A DNA stretch of 64,000 nt, from the NCBI RefSeq assembly GCF_018502625.1, contig NZ_CP075566.1, positions 5,707,001-5,771,000 on the forward strand. The letters are read 5' to 3'. Below are positions 33,360 to 41,937 of the stretch, piece after piece. This DNA is from Pseudomonas hormoni (GTDB lineage: Bacteria; Pseudomonadota; Gammaproteobacteria; Pseudomonadales; Pseudomonadaceae). The position numbers and the translations under genes are program-made. The notes beneath the pieces are model-generated. The model saw only the letters and a program-made list of their open reading frames with translations, ran no database searches and was not told the origin of the DNA. How positions within the stretch are numbered: position 1 is the first letter of the stretch; the number at the start of each line of letters is the position of its first letter.

Positions 33360-33706
33360 GACCTTCCCTCCTCATGCGTATTTACCGACGCCATCGCCGG
33401 CAAGCCGGTTTCCCTCCCTGCCCCGGTCCGACGACCGGTTGCACATCCCATCAATGCTTTCATCGGCGAAAGCTCGGTGAAAGCTTCCCCGATTAGGATC
33501 GCCCTCACTGCCGGCAACAGACCGGTCGGCCAATGCCAGTGGTTTATCGCTCGCACAGCCCATTTAACAACAACAATGGTGACCCTGATGTCCTTTGCTA
33601 CCCGCCGCTTCGCTGCAACTCCGCCCGTACGCCTCGTGCTTCCCGTTCTGCGCTGACCCCACCCGGTTCGCCCATTCCCTAGCCGCGCTACGCCTGGAGT
33701 ATTCCC
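33360..33706. other. Intergenic region before the citrate transporter
   Basis: 347 bp between the divergent GFA gene and the CitMHS gene. It holds one short open frame at 33588-33656 (listed separately). No clear terminator or hairpin with a T-run was seen. Promoters for both directions must lie here but could not be assigned. Confidence 0.5.
33588..33656 (+). CDS. Possible 22-codon leader peptide upstream of citM-type transporter
   Basis: The frame ATG...TGA encodes MSFATRRFAATPPVRLVLPV plus two residues and stops 50 bp before the transporter start. It is Arg/Pro-rich; an in-frame ATG at 33576 would add four residues. No good ribosome site precedes it, although Arg/Pro-rich short frames upstream of transporters can act as translation-sensing leaders. 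Chance occurrence is quite possible. Confidence 0.25.
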   Translation: MSFATRRFAATPPVRLVLPVLR

Positions 33707-35014
33707 ATGCTGACTTTCCTTGGCTTCGCCATGGTCATCACGTTCATGTTCCTGATCATGACCAAGCGCCTGTCCGCGCTGATCGCCCTGATCATCATCC
33801 CGATCGTCTTCGCCCTGTTCGGCGGTTTTGCGCCGAAGATCGGCCCGATGATGCTCGAAGGCATCACCAAGCTTGCGCCGACCGGTGTGATGCTGATGTT
33901 CGCCATTCTCTACTTCGCCCTGATGATCGATTCCGGCCTGTTCGACCCGGCCGTGCGCAAGATCCTCAAACTGGTCAAGGGCGACCCGTTGAAAGTTTCG
34001 GTCGGCACCGCCGTACTGGCGCTCGTCGTTTCCCTCGATGGTGACGGCGCGACCACTTACATGATCTGCGTGGCCGCCATGCTGCCGCTCTACAGCCGCA
34101 TCGGCATGAGCCCGCGGATCATGGCCGGCCTGATCATCCTCGCCGGCGGTGTGATGAACATGACCCCGTGGGGCGGCCCGACTGCCCGTGCGGCCAGTGC
34201 GCTGCACGTGGACCCGTCGGCCATCTTCGTACCGATGATTCCGGCGATGGCTGCTGGTGTCCTGGCCATCCTGGCGATCGCTTACTTCTACGGCAAACGT
34301 GAACGTGCGCGTCTGGGTGAACTGCACCTGGTGGGTGACGAAATCGACCACAGCGAAATCAGCGTTTCGCAGTTCCCGGATGCCCGTCGTCCGAAGCTGA
34401 TCTGGTTCAACGGCGCTTTGACGTTCGCCCTGATGTGCACCCTGATCGCCGGCCTGTTGCCGCTGCCGGTGCTGTTCATGGTGGCGTTCAGTATTGCAAT
34501 GATCGTCAACTATCCTTGCCTGCAACAGCAGAAGGATCGCGTCGCGGCTCACGCCGGTAGCGTTCTGGCGGTGGTCGGTTTGATCTTCGCGGCGGGTATC
34601 TTCACCGGTATCCTGTCGGGCACCGGCATGGTCGATGCGATGTCGAAGAGCCTGTTGGCGGTCATCCCGGATTTCTTGGGCCCGTACCTGGCCGTGATCA
34701 CCGCGCTGGTGAGCATGCCGTTCACGTTCTTCATGTCGAACGACGCATTTTATTACGGCGTGTTACCAGTACTTGCCGAAGCCGCCAGTCATTACGGTAT
34801 AACCGCGGTTGAAATGGCACGTGCCTCGATCGTCGGTCAGCCCGTCCACTTGCTGAGCCCGCTGGTACCATCGACCTATTTGTTGGTGGCCCTGGCCGGT
34901 ATCGACTTCGGTGACCATCAGCGCTTCACCCTGAAGTGGGCAGTGCTGGTGTGCATGTGCATACTGGTCGCCGCGTTGCTGATGGGGATTTTTCCGCTGT
35001 TCAGCACTCTATAA
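33707..35014 (+). CDS. CitMHS family citrate-metal:proton symporter
   Basis: Inner-membrane transporter of 435 aa, starting MLTFLGFAMVITFMFLIMTK, with about twelve hydrophobic segments. Family hallmarks include SLDGDGATTYMICVAAMLPL, GGVMNMTPWGGPTARAASAL and FMSNDAFYYGVLPVLAEAA. Relatives import citrate complexed with Mg2+ or Ca2+. P. aeruginosa has a homologue (citA). A hairpin follows the stop. Confidence 0.92.
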   Translation: MLTFLGFAMVITFMFLIMTKRLSALIALIIIPIVFALFGGFAPKIGPMMLEGITKLAPTGVMLMFAILYFALMIDSGLFDPAVRKILKLVKGDPLKVSVGTAVLALVVSLDGDGATTYMICVAAMLPLYSRIGMSPRIMAGLIILAGGVMNMTPWGGPTARAASALHVDPSAIFVPMIPAMAAGVLAILAIAYFYGKRERARLGELHLVGDEIDHSEISVSQFPDARRPKLIWFNGALTFALMCTLIAGLLPLPVLFMVAFSIAMIVNYPCLQQQKDRVAAHAGSVLAVVGLIFAAGIFTGILSGTGMVDAMSKSLLAVIPDFLGPYLAVITALVSMPFTFFMSNDAFYYGVLPVLAEAASHYGITAVEMARASIVGQPVHLLSPLVPSTYLLVALAGIDFGDHQRFTLKWAVLVCMCILVAALLMGIFPLFSTL

Positions 35015-35028
35015 GCCCAAGACTCACC

Positions 35029-35070
35029 ACAACGGGTCCAGGCTTTGCTGTTTGAAGCCCGGGCCCGTTC
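35029..35070 (+). terminator. Hairpin after the CitMHS gene
   Basis: AACGGGTCC pairs with GGGCCCGTT (one G-U pair) and encloses a second pair GGCTT / AAGCC. A short T-containing tail (CTGGTTT) follows, so termination is likely but not strong. Confidence 0.6.
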
Positions 35071-35099
35071 TGGTTTAACACTCGCTCAAAGGAATACAC

Positions 35100-35867
35100 A
35101 TGGAATGGCTGACCAACCCTGAAATCTGGGTTGCCTTCTTTACCCTGACCGCCCTGGAAATCGTCCTGGGTATCGATAACATCATCATGATTTCGATCCT
35201 GGTCAGCCGCATGCCCAAGCACATGCAACAGCGCACCCGGATTTTCGGCCTGGCGCTGGCCATGGTCACGCGGATCCTGTTGCTGCTGTCGATCACCTGG
35301 GTCATGCGCCTCACCGCCGACCTGTTCGAAGTGTTCGGCCAGGGTATTTCCGGGCGTGACCTGATCCTGTTCTTCGGTGGCCTGTTCCTGCTGTGGAAGA
35401 GCTCGCAAGAGATGTACCACGCGCTGGAAGGTGAAGACGAAACCAATGAGGAGCCGGGCGGCAAGGGCGGCAACTTCCTTTACACCATCATCCAGATCGC
35501 GATCATCGACATCGTGTTCTCGCTGGACTCGGTGATCACCGCAGTCGGCATGGTCTCCCACGTACCGGTCATGGTCGCGGCGATCGTCGTTGCCGTACTG
35601 GTGATGATGCTGGCTTCCGGCACCATCAGTTCGTTCATCGACAAGCACCCGTCGCTGAAGATGCTGGCGCTGTCGTTCCTGTTGATCGTCGGTATGGTGC
35701 TGATTGCTGAAGCTTTCGACGTGCACGTGCCAAAAGGCTACGTCTACTTCGCCATGGCGTTCTCGCTGGCGGTGGAAGCGATCAACATCAAGATGCGCAC
35801 CGCGATTGCGAAAAAGAAGAAACAGCAAGATCCGGTGAAACTGCGCAAGGATATTCCTGGGCAGTAA
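35100..35867 (+). CDS. TerC family integral membrane protein
   Basis: 255 aa with about seven membrane segments. The TerC family acidic motifs are present: LTALEIVLGIDNIIMISILV near the N-terminus and IAIIDIVFSLDSVITAVGMV near 140. The cytoplasmic loop between is Glu-rich (EGEDETNEEPGGKGG). Relatives export manganese or support tellurite resistance and metalation of exported proteins. No yybP-ykoY riboswitch could be recognised in the 85 bp upstream. Confidence 0.9.
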   Translation: MEWLTNPEIWVAFFTLTALEIVLGIDNIIMISILVSRMPKHMQQRTRIFGLALAMVTRILLLLSITWVMRLTADLFEVFGQGISGRDLILFFGGLFLLWKSSQEMYHALEGEDETNEEPGGKGGNFLYTIIQIAIIDIVFSLDSVITAVGMVSHVPVMVAAIVVAVLVMMLASGTISSFIDKHPSLKMLALSFLLIVGMVLIAEAFDVHVPKGYVYFAMAFSLAVEAINIKMRTAIAKKKKQQDPVKLRKDIPGQ

Positions 35868-35885
35868 ATTGTGGTGGGGGTCTTG

Positions 35886-36017
35886 TGTGGCGAGGGAGCT
35901 TGCTCCCGCTGGGGCGCGAAGCGGCCCCAAAGCCGGCGATGCGATTTCCCAGACAAACCGCATTCGCTGGTTTTACGACTGCTGCGCAGCCGAACGGGAG
36001 CAAGCTCCCTCGCCACA
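35886..36017. repeat. Long REPIN (TGTGGCGAGGGAGCTTGCTCCCGC family)
   Basis: Outer arms TGTGGCGAGGGAGCTTGCTC (35886 onward) and its inverse ending at 36017. The central part is about 40 bp longer than in the compact elements and contains unrelated sequence (36 kb side includes GCTGCGCAGCCG). Confidence 0.88.
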
Positions 36018-36053
36018 GTTATCCAGCGACTCCAAATACGTGCATCAATGACC

Positions 36054-36076
36054 AAGGAGCCTTCGGGCTCCTTTTT
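36054..36076 (+). terminator. Intrinsic terminator (UUCG tetraloop) after the TerC gene
   Basis: AAGGAGCC-TTCG-GGCTCC followed by TTTTT. This is a textbook stable hairpin; it ends transcripts coming from the TerC gene through the REPIN. Confidence 0.92.
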
Positions 36077-36246
36077 CATTTTCTGCATCAAGCTGTTTTC
36101 ATGACAGTTTTGTTTCAATCGCCTGTTTAGCTATGCGATGCTGGCGCCCAGACCGTTAGCCAACTACAGCTTAAGTACACAACGTAGAAAGTAGCGCGGC
36201 ACCGCCAACTTGCCCCTCTGGGGCGCTACCACCACAGGGGGCCCGT

Positions 36247-37905
36247 ATGCTCACCCTGCTCAATTTGCTATCTGCCGTGGCCTTGTTGATCTGGGGCACA
36301 CACATCGTCCGAACCGGCATCCTGCGGGTCTACGGTTCCAATCTGCGCCATGTGATTGGCCAGAACATGTCCAAGCGCGGGCTGGCGTTCATTGCCGGCA
36401 TTGTCGTGACCGCCATGGTCCAGAGCAGCAACGCCACGGCCATGCTCGTCACGTCCTTCGTCGGTCAGGGCCTGATGGCGCTGATGCCGGCGCTGGCGAC
36501 CATGCTCGGCGCCGACGTGGGTACGGCATTGATGGCGCGGGTCCTGACCTTCGATTTGTCATGGCTGTCGCCGCTGCTGATTTTCCTCGGGGTGATTTTC
36601 TTCCTGTCGCGTAAACAGACGCGGCTCGGGCAGATGGGCCGCGTCAGCATCGGCCTGGGGCTGATCATTCTGGCGCTGCAACTGATTGTCGAAGCGGCTG
36701 CGCCGATCACCCACGCCCAAGGGGTCAAAGTAATTTTCGCCTCGCTGACCGGCGACATCCTGCTCGACGCCCTGGTCGGCGCGTTGTTCGCGATGATTTC
36801 CTACTCCAGCCTGGCCGCCGTCCTGCTGACCGCGACCCTGGCCGGTGCCAGCGTCATCAGCTTGCCCGTGGCCATCGGCCTGGTGATCGGTGCCAACATC
36901 GGCAGCGGCATTCTGGCGTTCATGAGCACCAGCATGCAGAACGCCGCAGGCCGCCAGGTGGCGCTCGGGAGCCTGCTGTACAAGCTGATCGGCCTGTTGC
37001 TGATCATTCCCGTGCTCGACCCGCTCGTGCACTGGATCGACAGTCTGGATTTCAGCCCCCAGGAAATGGTCATCGGCTTCCACCTGCTCTACAACGCTGC
37101 GCGCTGCCTCATCCTGCTGCCAAGCGTCGGGCTGATGGCCAGACTTTGCGCGTGGTTGCTGCCGGAGCGCCCGGAAATCAACGGCACCGCCAAACCGCGG
37201 CACCTTGACCCGACGGCGCTGGTGACCCCCAGCCTGGCGCTGGCCAACGCCGTCCGGGAAACTCTGCGTATCGGCGATCTGATCGACAACATGCTCGTCG
37301 CCATGCTCGACGTGCTGCGCGGCAATCAAACCGCCGTCACCCAGGAAATGCGCCGCCTGACCGATGATGTGGAATCGCTCTACAGCTCGATCAAGCTCTA
37401 TCTGGCGCAGATGCCTCGCGAGGACCTTAGCGAGCAAGACAGTCGGCGCTGGGCGGAAATCATCGAACTGGCGATCAACCTCAAACTGGCCAGCGACCTG
37501 ATCGAGCGCATGCTGCGCAAAGTGCAGCAACAGAAAACTTCGCAGCGCCGGTCTTTTTCCGAGGTCGGCCTGGACGAGTTGGCGGGGCTGCACAGTCAGC
37601 TGATTTCCAATTTGCGTCTGGGAATGTCGGTGTTTCTCAGCGCCGACAAGGAAAGTGCACGCCAGTTGCTGCGTGAGAAACGTCGCTTTCGCGCACAGGA
37701 ACGCCGCTTGGCCCATGCGCATGTCAGCCGGTTGCAACGTAAGATCGTGCAGAGTATCGAGACCAGTTCGCTGCACCTGGAGCTGATCGCCGACATGAAG
37801 CGCCTGAATTCGTTGTTCTGCAGCAGTGCGTATGTGGTGCTGGAAACGTCTGACACCGGCGCACTCATCGTCGATGATTTGGCTGACATCACACATTCGC
37901 CTTGA
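36247..37905 (+). CDS. Na/Pi cotransporter family protein with PhoU-like tail
   Basis: 552 aa. The N-terminal two thirds hold two inverted membrane repeats; the first carries the QSS motif (TAMVQSSNATAMLVTSFVG), while the equivalent position of the second reads AMISYSSLAAVLLTATLAG, without the Gln. From about residue 345 a soluble helical region resembling PhoU follows (RIGDLIDNMLVAMLDVLRGN). Members of this family (NptA/YjbB) move phosphate with sodium. The degenerate second motif leaves true phosphate transport uncertain. Confidence 0.88.
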   Translation: MLTLLNLLSAVALLIWGTHIVRTGILRVYGSNLRHVIGQNMSKRGLAFIAGIVVTAMVQSSNATAMLVTSFVGQGLMALMPALATMLGADVGTALMARVLTFDLSWLSPLLIFLGVIFFLSRKQTRLGQMGRVSIGLGLIILALQLIVEAAAPITHAQGVKVIFASLTGDILLDALVGALFAMISYSSLAAVLLTATLAGASVISLPVAIGLVIGANIGSGILAFMSTSMQNAAGRQVALGSLLYKLIGLLLIIPVLDPLVHWIDSLDFSPQEMVIGFHLLYNAARCLILLPSVGLMARLCAWLLPERPEINGTAKPRHLDPTALVTPSLALANAVRETLRIGDLIDNMLVAMLDVLRGNQTAVTQEMRRLTDDVESLYSSIKLYLAQMPREDLSEQDSRRWAEIIELAINLKLASDLIERMLRKVQQQKTSQRRSFSEVGLDELAGLHSQLISNLRLGMSVFLSADKESARQLLREKRRFRAQERRLAHAHVSRLQRKIVQSIETSSLHLELIADMKRLNSLFCSSAYVVLETSDTGALIVDDLADITHSP

Positions 37906-37955
37906 ACGTCTGGCAGTGTGGTCAGTCAGTAACAATGGTTCAGCCTCAAGACCAT

Positions 37956-38048
37956 CTTCGCGGGCAAGCCAGCTCCCACAGGTGATCTGGGTCGGACACA
38001 ATTCCAATTACACCAAAGATCACTGTGGGAGCGGGCTTGCCCGCGATA
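37956..38048. repeat. REPIN (TGTGGGAGCGGGCTTGCCCGCGA family)
   Basis: Left arm CTTCGCGGGCAAGCCAGCTC (from 37956) and the inverted right arm beginning TGTGGGAGCGGGCTTGCCCG at 38024. The two arms differ slightly, and the 43-bp centre is AT-richer. It lies between the Na/Pi gene and the M16 peptidase gene. Confidence 0.88.
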
Positions 38049-38098
38049 GCGGCCTAAAGGACGACACGGATCTCCGATTGATTGCCTGGAAGCATGTT

Positions 38099-39475
38099 AT
38101 GCGTTGTCTGTTGTTCGCCTGCCTGTTGCTTGGGTCTCTCCCTTCTTTTGCCCTGGATCGCTTTCAGGTCGAGGGCTATACGCTGCCCAACGGCCTGCAG
38201 ATGCTGCTCAAACCCGGCACCGAACGCGGGCATGTGGCAATTCGGCTGGTGGTCGGCGTCGGTATCGATGATTTCAGCTGCGCCGAAAAAGAGCTGCCGC
38301 ACCTGCTCGAACATCTGCTGTTCAGCGGCATCGACGCCACCGGCGAAGGCGGTCTGGAAGAACGCATGCAGGCGCTCGGCGGTGAGTGGAACGCTTACAC
38401 CAGCAACGCCGACACCACGTTCGTCATCGAAGCGCCGGCGAAAAACCAGCGCAAGGTCCTCGACCTGCTGCTGGCGCTGCTGACCCAGACCCGAATCGAC
38501 GACAACGCCATCAACGCCGCCAAACAGGTGGTCGAGCGCGAGGACGGCGGCCATTACTCACACTTGCAACGCTGGCTGGATCGTCAGGATCTGGGCCACA
38601 CAGCGAGCAATCAATTGGCCGTGGAGTTGGGGCTCAAGTGCCCGGAGCGGGCCGAGGTCGATAACCTGACCCGCGAACAACTGGAGACGGCACGCAAGGT
38701 CTGGTACGCGCCGAACAACATGACATTGATCATGGTCGGCGACCTCGACCGCTTGCTGCCGGCTTATCTGGAACGGGCCTGGGGCGCACTCCAGGCAGTT
38801 GACCCGAGCGATCACCCGCCACTGCCGCAAATCCAGGCCAGCGCGGCCCACGAGCGCACGTTGAGTCACGGCTTCGTCGGCGGTGGAGCGAAGTTGCACT
38901 GGCTGGTGCCGGAGCCGGTGCTGGAAGACCAGCACGACGAAACCTTCGACCTGCTCAAGGACTATCTGGACTGGGCGCTCTATCGCCAGTTGCGCCTGGC
39001 GCACAGTTTGTCCTACGGCCCCTCGGCTGAGCGCGAGGTGTTTGGCGGTGTGGGTTTCATGAGCCTCAACGCCGATGTTGAGCGCGACGATGTGCCCCAG
39101 GCCGAACAAGTACTGGAGGAATTGAAGGCCGCCTTGCTCAAGGATGGCCTGGATGCCGACACCTTCAACCGCCTCAAGCAGGCCGCCATTGCCCGTCAGG
39201 CCTGGGCCGTGCAAGGCAACAGCGCGCTGGCCGATTACTACTGGAGCGCGCTGGGGGACTACGAGGATGGTCGTTTCGCTGACCCGGCCAGGGAACTGCA
39301 GGGCGTGACGCTGGCAGAGGCCAACAAGGCCATGCGTGAATTGCTGTTGCAACCGGGCTATTTGCGGATTGAGAAGCCGTTGATGAGTTATGACCAAGTG
39401 ACGTGGGTGGTTGTCGGGGTGTTTGCTTTGATTGTGCTCGGGCTGTTGGCTTGGCGAATCCATCGCAGACGATAA
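38099..39475 (+). CDS. M16 family zinc peptidase with C-terminal membrane anchor
   Basis: 458 aa from ATG 38099, with signal peptide MRCLLFACLLLGSLPSFALD. The inverted zinc motif HxxEH is PHLLEHLLFSG (His68, Glu71, His72), and VVEREDGGHYSHLQ lies where the third, Glu ligand is expected. A single C-terminal membrane helix (VTWVVVGVFALIVLGLLAWR) is followed by a positively charged tail, so it is probably periplasmic and anchored to the inner membrane. It is one full M16 unit without the paired inactive subunit (pqqF/pqqG style). Substrate unknown. Confidence 0.88.
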   Translation: MRCLLFACLLLGSLPSFALDRFQVEGYTLPNGLQMLLKPGTERGHVAIRLVVGVGIDDFSCAEKELPHLLEHLLFSGIDATGEGGLEERMQALGGEWNAYTSNADTTFVIEAPAKNQRKVLDLLLALLTQTRIDDNAINAAKQVVEREDGGHYSHLQRWLDRQDLGHTASNQLAVELGLKCPERAEVDNLTREQLETARKVWYAPNNMTLIMVGDLDRLLPAYLERAWGALQAVDPSDHPPLPQIQASAAHERTLSHGFVGGGAKLHWLVPEPVLEDQHDETFDLLKDYLDWALYRQLRLAHSLSYGPSAEREVFGGVGFMSLNADVERDDVPQAEQVLEELKAALLKDGLDADTFNRLKQAAIARQAWAVQGNSALADYYWSALGDYEDGRFADPARELQGVTLAEANKAMRELLLQPGYLRIEKPLMSYDQVTWVVVGVFALIVLGLLAWRIHRRR

Positions 39476-39483
39476 CCAACCCC

Positions 39484-39607
39484 TGTGGCGAGGGAGCTTG
39501 CTCCCGCTCGGCTGCGCAGCAGCCGCCTGCATTCTAGTTTGAAGGAATGCGGTTTTCCGGTTTTGGGGGCGCTTCGCACCCCAGCGGGAGCAAGCTCCCT
39601 CGCCACA
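39484..39607. repeat. Long REPIN (TGTGGCGAGGGAGCTTGCTCCCGC family)
   Basis: Outer arms at 39484-39506 and 39585-39607. The centre contains additional inverted segments (GCTGCGCAGCAGC; GCATTC...GAATGC) and is about 30 bp longer than the compact form. Confidence 0.88.
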
Positions 39608-39705
39608 GTGCCGTGTTGGGTCAAACGGACGTATCCCCCTCGCCACACCGCCCCACGGGCGGTAACCTGTCGGGGATTTTTCCCACGACTATTGTGAATC
39701 GCCGA

Positions 39706-40734
39706 ATGCCTACCCTGACCTTATTCGTACAGCGCATCCTCGAATTGATGAAGCGCTACCCAGGGGTCATTGCGCTCGGCGGTTTCATCTCCGGGGTCGG
39801 CAGCTTCATGCTGGTGGACCGTCAGCAAGGCCTGGCGACCTGGATCACCATCATCATGGTGCTCAGCTGGATCTGGCTGATGCTGGAAAACAGCCTCACC
39901 AAGCTCTTCACCCGAATCTTCAAGCGCGAGATTCCCCAGCCGCTGCTGCGCTACGCCACGCAGATGATCCACCAGGAAAGTCTGTTTTTCGTTCTCCCGT
40001 TCTTTTTGATCACCACGACCTGGAACAGTGGCCAGCTGTTTTTCACCGGGCTGCTGGGCATCGCCGCACTGATTTCCATCACCGACCCGCTCTACTACAA
40101 ATGGCTGGCTCCCCGGCGCTGGGCGTTCCTGGCGCTGCACACCCTGACGCTGTTTGCCGCGCTGTTGACCGCCCTGCCCGTCATCCTGCACCTGACCACG
40201 TCCCAGAGTTTCAAGCTAGCCCTGGGCACGGCTGTCGTCCTGTCGTTCCCGAGCCTGGCGTCGATCTTCCCGATCCGCACGGTGCGCAACGCGCTGGCCA
40301 TTCTGAGCATCACCGTCGGCATCGGCGGCGTGGGTTGGGTGATGCGCTCGTGGGTGCCGCCGGCCACGCTGTGGATGACCGATGTGGCGATCAGCACGCA
40401 AATGCAGGACCGCACGCCAGGCAAAAGCCTGGAAGAAGTCAGCGCCGAGCAGATTCGTGGAGACGGCCTGTACGCCTACACGGCGATCAACGCCCCGCGC
40501 GGTCTGGACGAGCGGATTTACCATGTCTGGCAGTTCAACGGTAAAGAAGTCGACCGCATCGCGCTGGATATCCACGGCGGGCGCAAGGAAGGCTATCGCG
40601 CCTGGACCCACAAGCAGAACTTCCCCGGTAACCCGGCGGGCAAGTGGCAGGTTCGGGTGCTGACCGAGGATGGCCAGTTGATCGGTGTGTTGCGCTTCAA
40701 GATCACGGACAGCACACCGACCAAAGAAAAGTAA
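39706..40734 (+). CDS. DUF5924 family membrane protein
   Basis: 342 aa from ATG 39706 (MPTLTLFVQRILELMKRYPG); the upstream frame is REPIN-derived. Six to eight hydrophobic segments occupy residues 20-240 (for example FVLPFFLITTTWNSGQLFFT). The C-terminal 100 residues form a soluble domain with IYHVWQFNGKEVDRIALDIH and GKWQVRVLTEDGQLIGVLRF, which I recognise as DUF2914-like. Function is unknown; both domains are uncharacterised. Confidence 0.78.
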   Translation: MPTLTLFVQRILELMKRYPGVIALGGFISGVGSFMLVDRQQGLATWITIIMVLSWIWLMLENSLTKLFTRIFKREIPQPLLRYATQMIHQESLFFVLPFFLITTTWNSGQLFFTGLLGIAALISITDPLYYKWLAPRRWAFLALHTLTLFAALLTALPVILHLTTSQSFKLALGTAVVLSFPSLASIFPIRTVRNALAILSITVGIGGVGWVMRSWVPPATLWMTDVAISTQMQDRTPGKSLEEVSAEQIRGDGLYAYTAINAPRGLDERIYHVWQFNGKEVDRIALDIHGGRKEGYRAWTHKQNFPGNPAGKWQVRVLTEDGQLIGVLRFKITDSTPTKEK

Positions 40735-40788
40735 TGCGGTTCGTGCTATTACGTAGCTCTGCGTAACAGCCGAACAAGCACGGAGCTT

Positions 40789-41937
40789 ATGACCAGCAGC
40801 ACAATGCCCGGCAGTGCCTCACTGGACACCTCGCACACCCCTGCGCAATTGCACGTCACGGGTGACTGGACGCTTGCCCATTACGCCGACCTCAAGGATC
40901 TGAGCGAAAAGCTCCGCGGCCAATACGACGACAAAACCCACATCGACCTCAACGGCCTCGGCGCGCTCGACACTGCCGGCGCCTCGCTGTTGGTGGAATT
41001 GCTCGGTTCGGACCGGCTCGGCAAGTCCGCCGAACACCCCGATTGCACCTTGTCCGTTGCCGATCGTGCGTTGTTGCAGACCGTTTATTGCTCAATGACC
41101 GACTTCTGCGTGCCGATCAAGGAACCGGAAATCGGCGTCGGCGTTCAACTGCTGACGCGCATTGGCCGCGCGGTGGACGCCGTCTGGCAGGACACCCTGC
41201 AACTGCTGGGATTCGTCGGCCTGATCCTGGAAACCATCGCCCGCGGCCTGTTCCGCCCCAAGCGCTGGCGCATCACGCCGATGGTCGCGCACATCGAACA
41301 GACCGGCCTAGACGCCGCGCCCATCGTTGCCCTGCTGACGTTTCTGGTGGGCGCCGTCGTGGCTTTTCTCGGGGCGACGGTACTCGCGAGTTTCGGTGCG
41401 AGCATCTTCACCGTGGACCTGGTGGCGTTCTCCTTCCTGCGTGAATTCGGCGTGCTGCTCACCGCCATCCTGATGGCCGGGCGAACCGCCAGTGCGTTTA
41501 CCGCGCAGATCGGCTCGATGAAGGCCAACGAAGAGATCGATGCTATTCGTACCTTGGGCCTCGACCCGATGGAGTTGCTGGTGGTGCCGCGCGTGCTGGC
41601 GCTGCTGGTGGCGCTGCCGATGCTGACCTTTCTGGCGATGCTCTCGGGGATTGTCGGCGGTGGCGTGGTGTGCGCCGTGGCGCTGGATATCTCGCCGGCG
41701 ATGTTCCTTTCGCTGCTGCAAACCGACATCGGCGTTCAGCACTTTCTGGTGGGGATCGTCAAAGCGCCGATCTTTGCGTTCCTCATCGCCGCCATTGGTT
41801 GCCTTGAAGGCTTCAAGGTCAGTGGCAGCGCCGAGTCTGTGGGTGCACACACCACGTCGAGTGTGGTGCAGTCGATTTTCGTGGTGATCGTGCTCGACGC
41901 CGTGGCCGCGCTGTTTTTCATGGAGATGGGCTGGTGA
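40789..41937 (+). CDS. MlaE-type lipid ABC transporter permease with N-terminal STAS domain
   Basis: 382 aa. Residues 1-110 form a STAS-like domain (HIDLNGLGALDTAGASLLVE), and residues 150-382 the MlaE/TTG2B permease with LVAFSFLREFGVLLTAILMA, GRTASAFTAQIGSMKANEEI and LGLDPMELLVVPRVLALLVA. In the E. coli Mla system the STAS protein MlaB is a separate subunit; here it is fused. It overlaps the ATPase gene by 4 bp and belongs to a four-gene operon with an MCE protein and a lipoprotein. Confidence 0.92.
   Translation: MTSSTMPGSASLDTSHTPAQLHVTGDWTLAHYADLKDLSEKLRGQYDDKTHIDLNGLGALDTAGASLLVELLGSDRLGKSAEHPDCTLSVADRALLQTVYCSMTDFCVPIKEPEIGVGVQLLTRIGRAVDAVWQDTLQLLGFVGLILETIARGLFRPKRWRITPMVAHIEQTGLDAAPIVALLTFLVGAVVAFLGATVLASFGASIFTVDLVAFSFLREFGVLLTAILMAGRTASAFTAQIGSMKANEEIDAIRTLGLDPMELLVVPRVLALLVALPMLTFLAMLSGIVGGGVVCAVALDISPAMFLSLLQTDIGVQHFLVGIVKAPIFAFLIAAIGCLEGFKVSGSAESVGAHTTSSVVQSIFVVIVLDAVAALFFMEMGW

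Noticed and set aside
35015..35099. Manganese (yybP-ykoY) riboswitch before the TerC-family gene
   Set aside because: The 85-bp gap is largely occupied by the terminator hairpin of the preceding gene and shows no recognisable riboswitch core.
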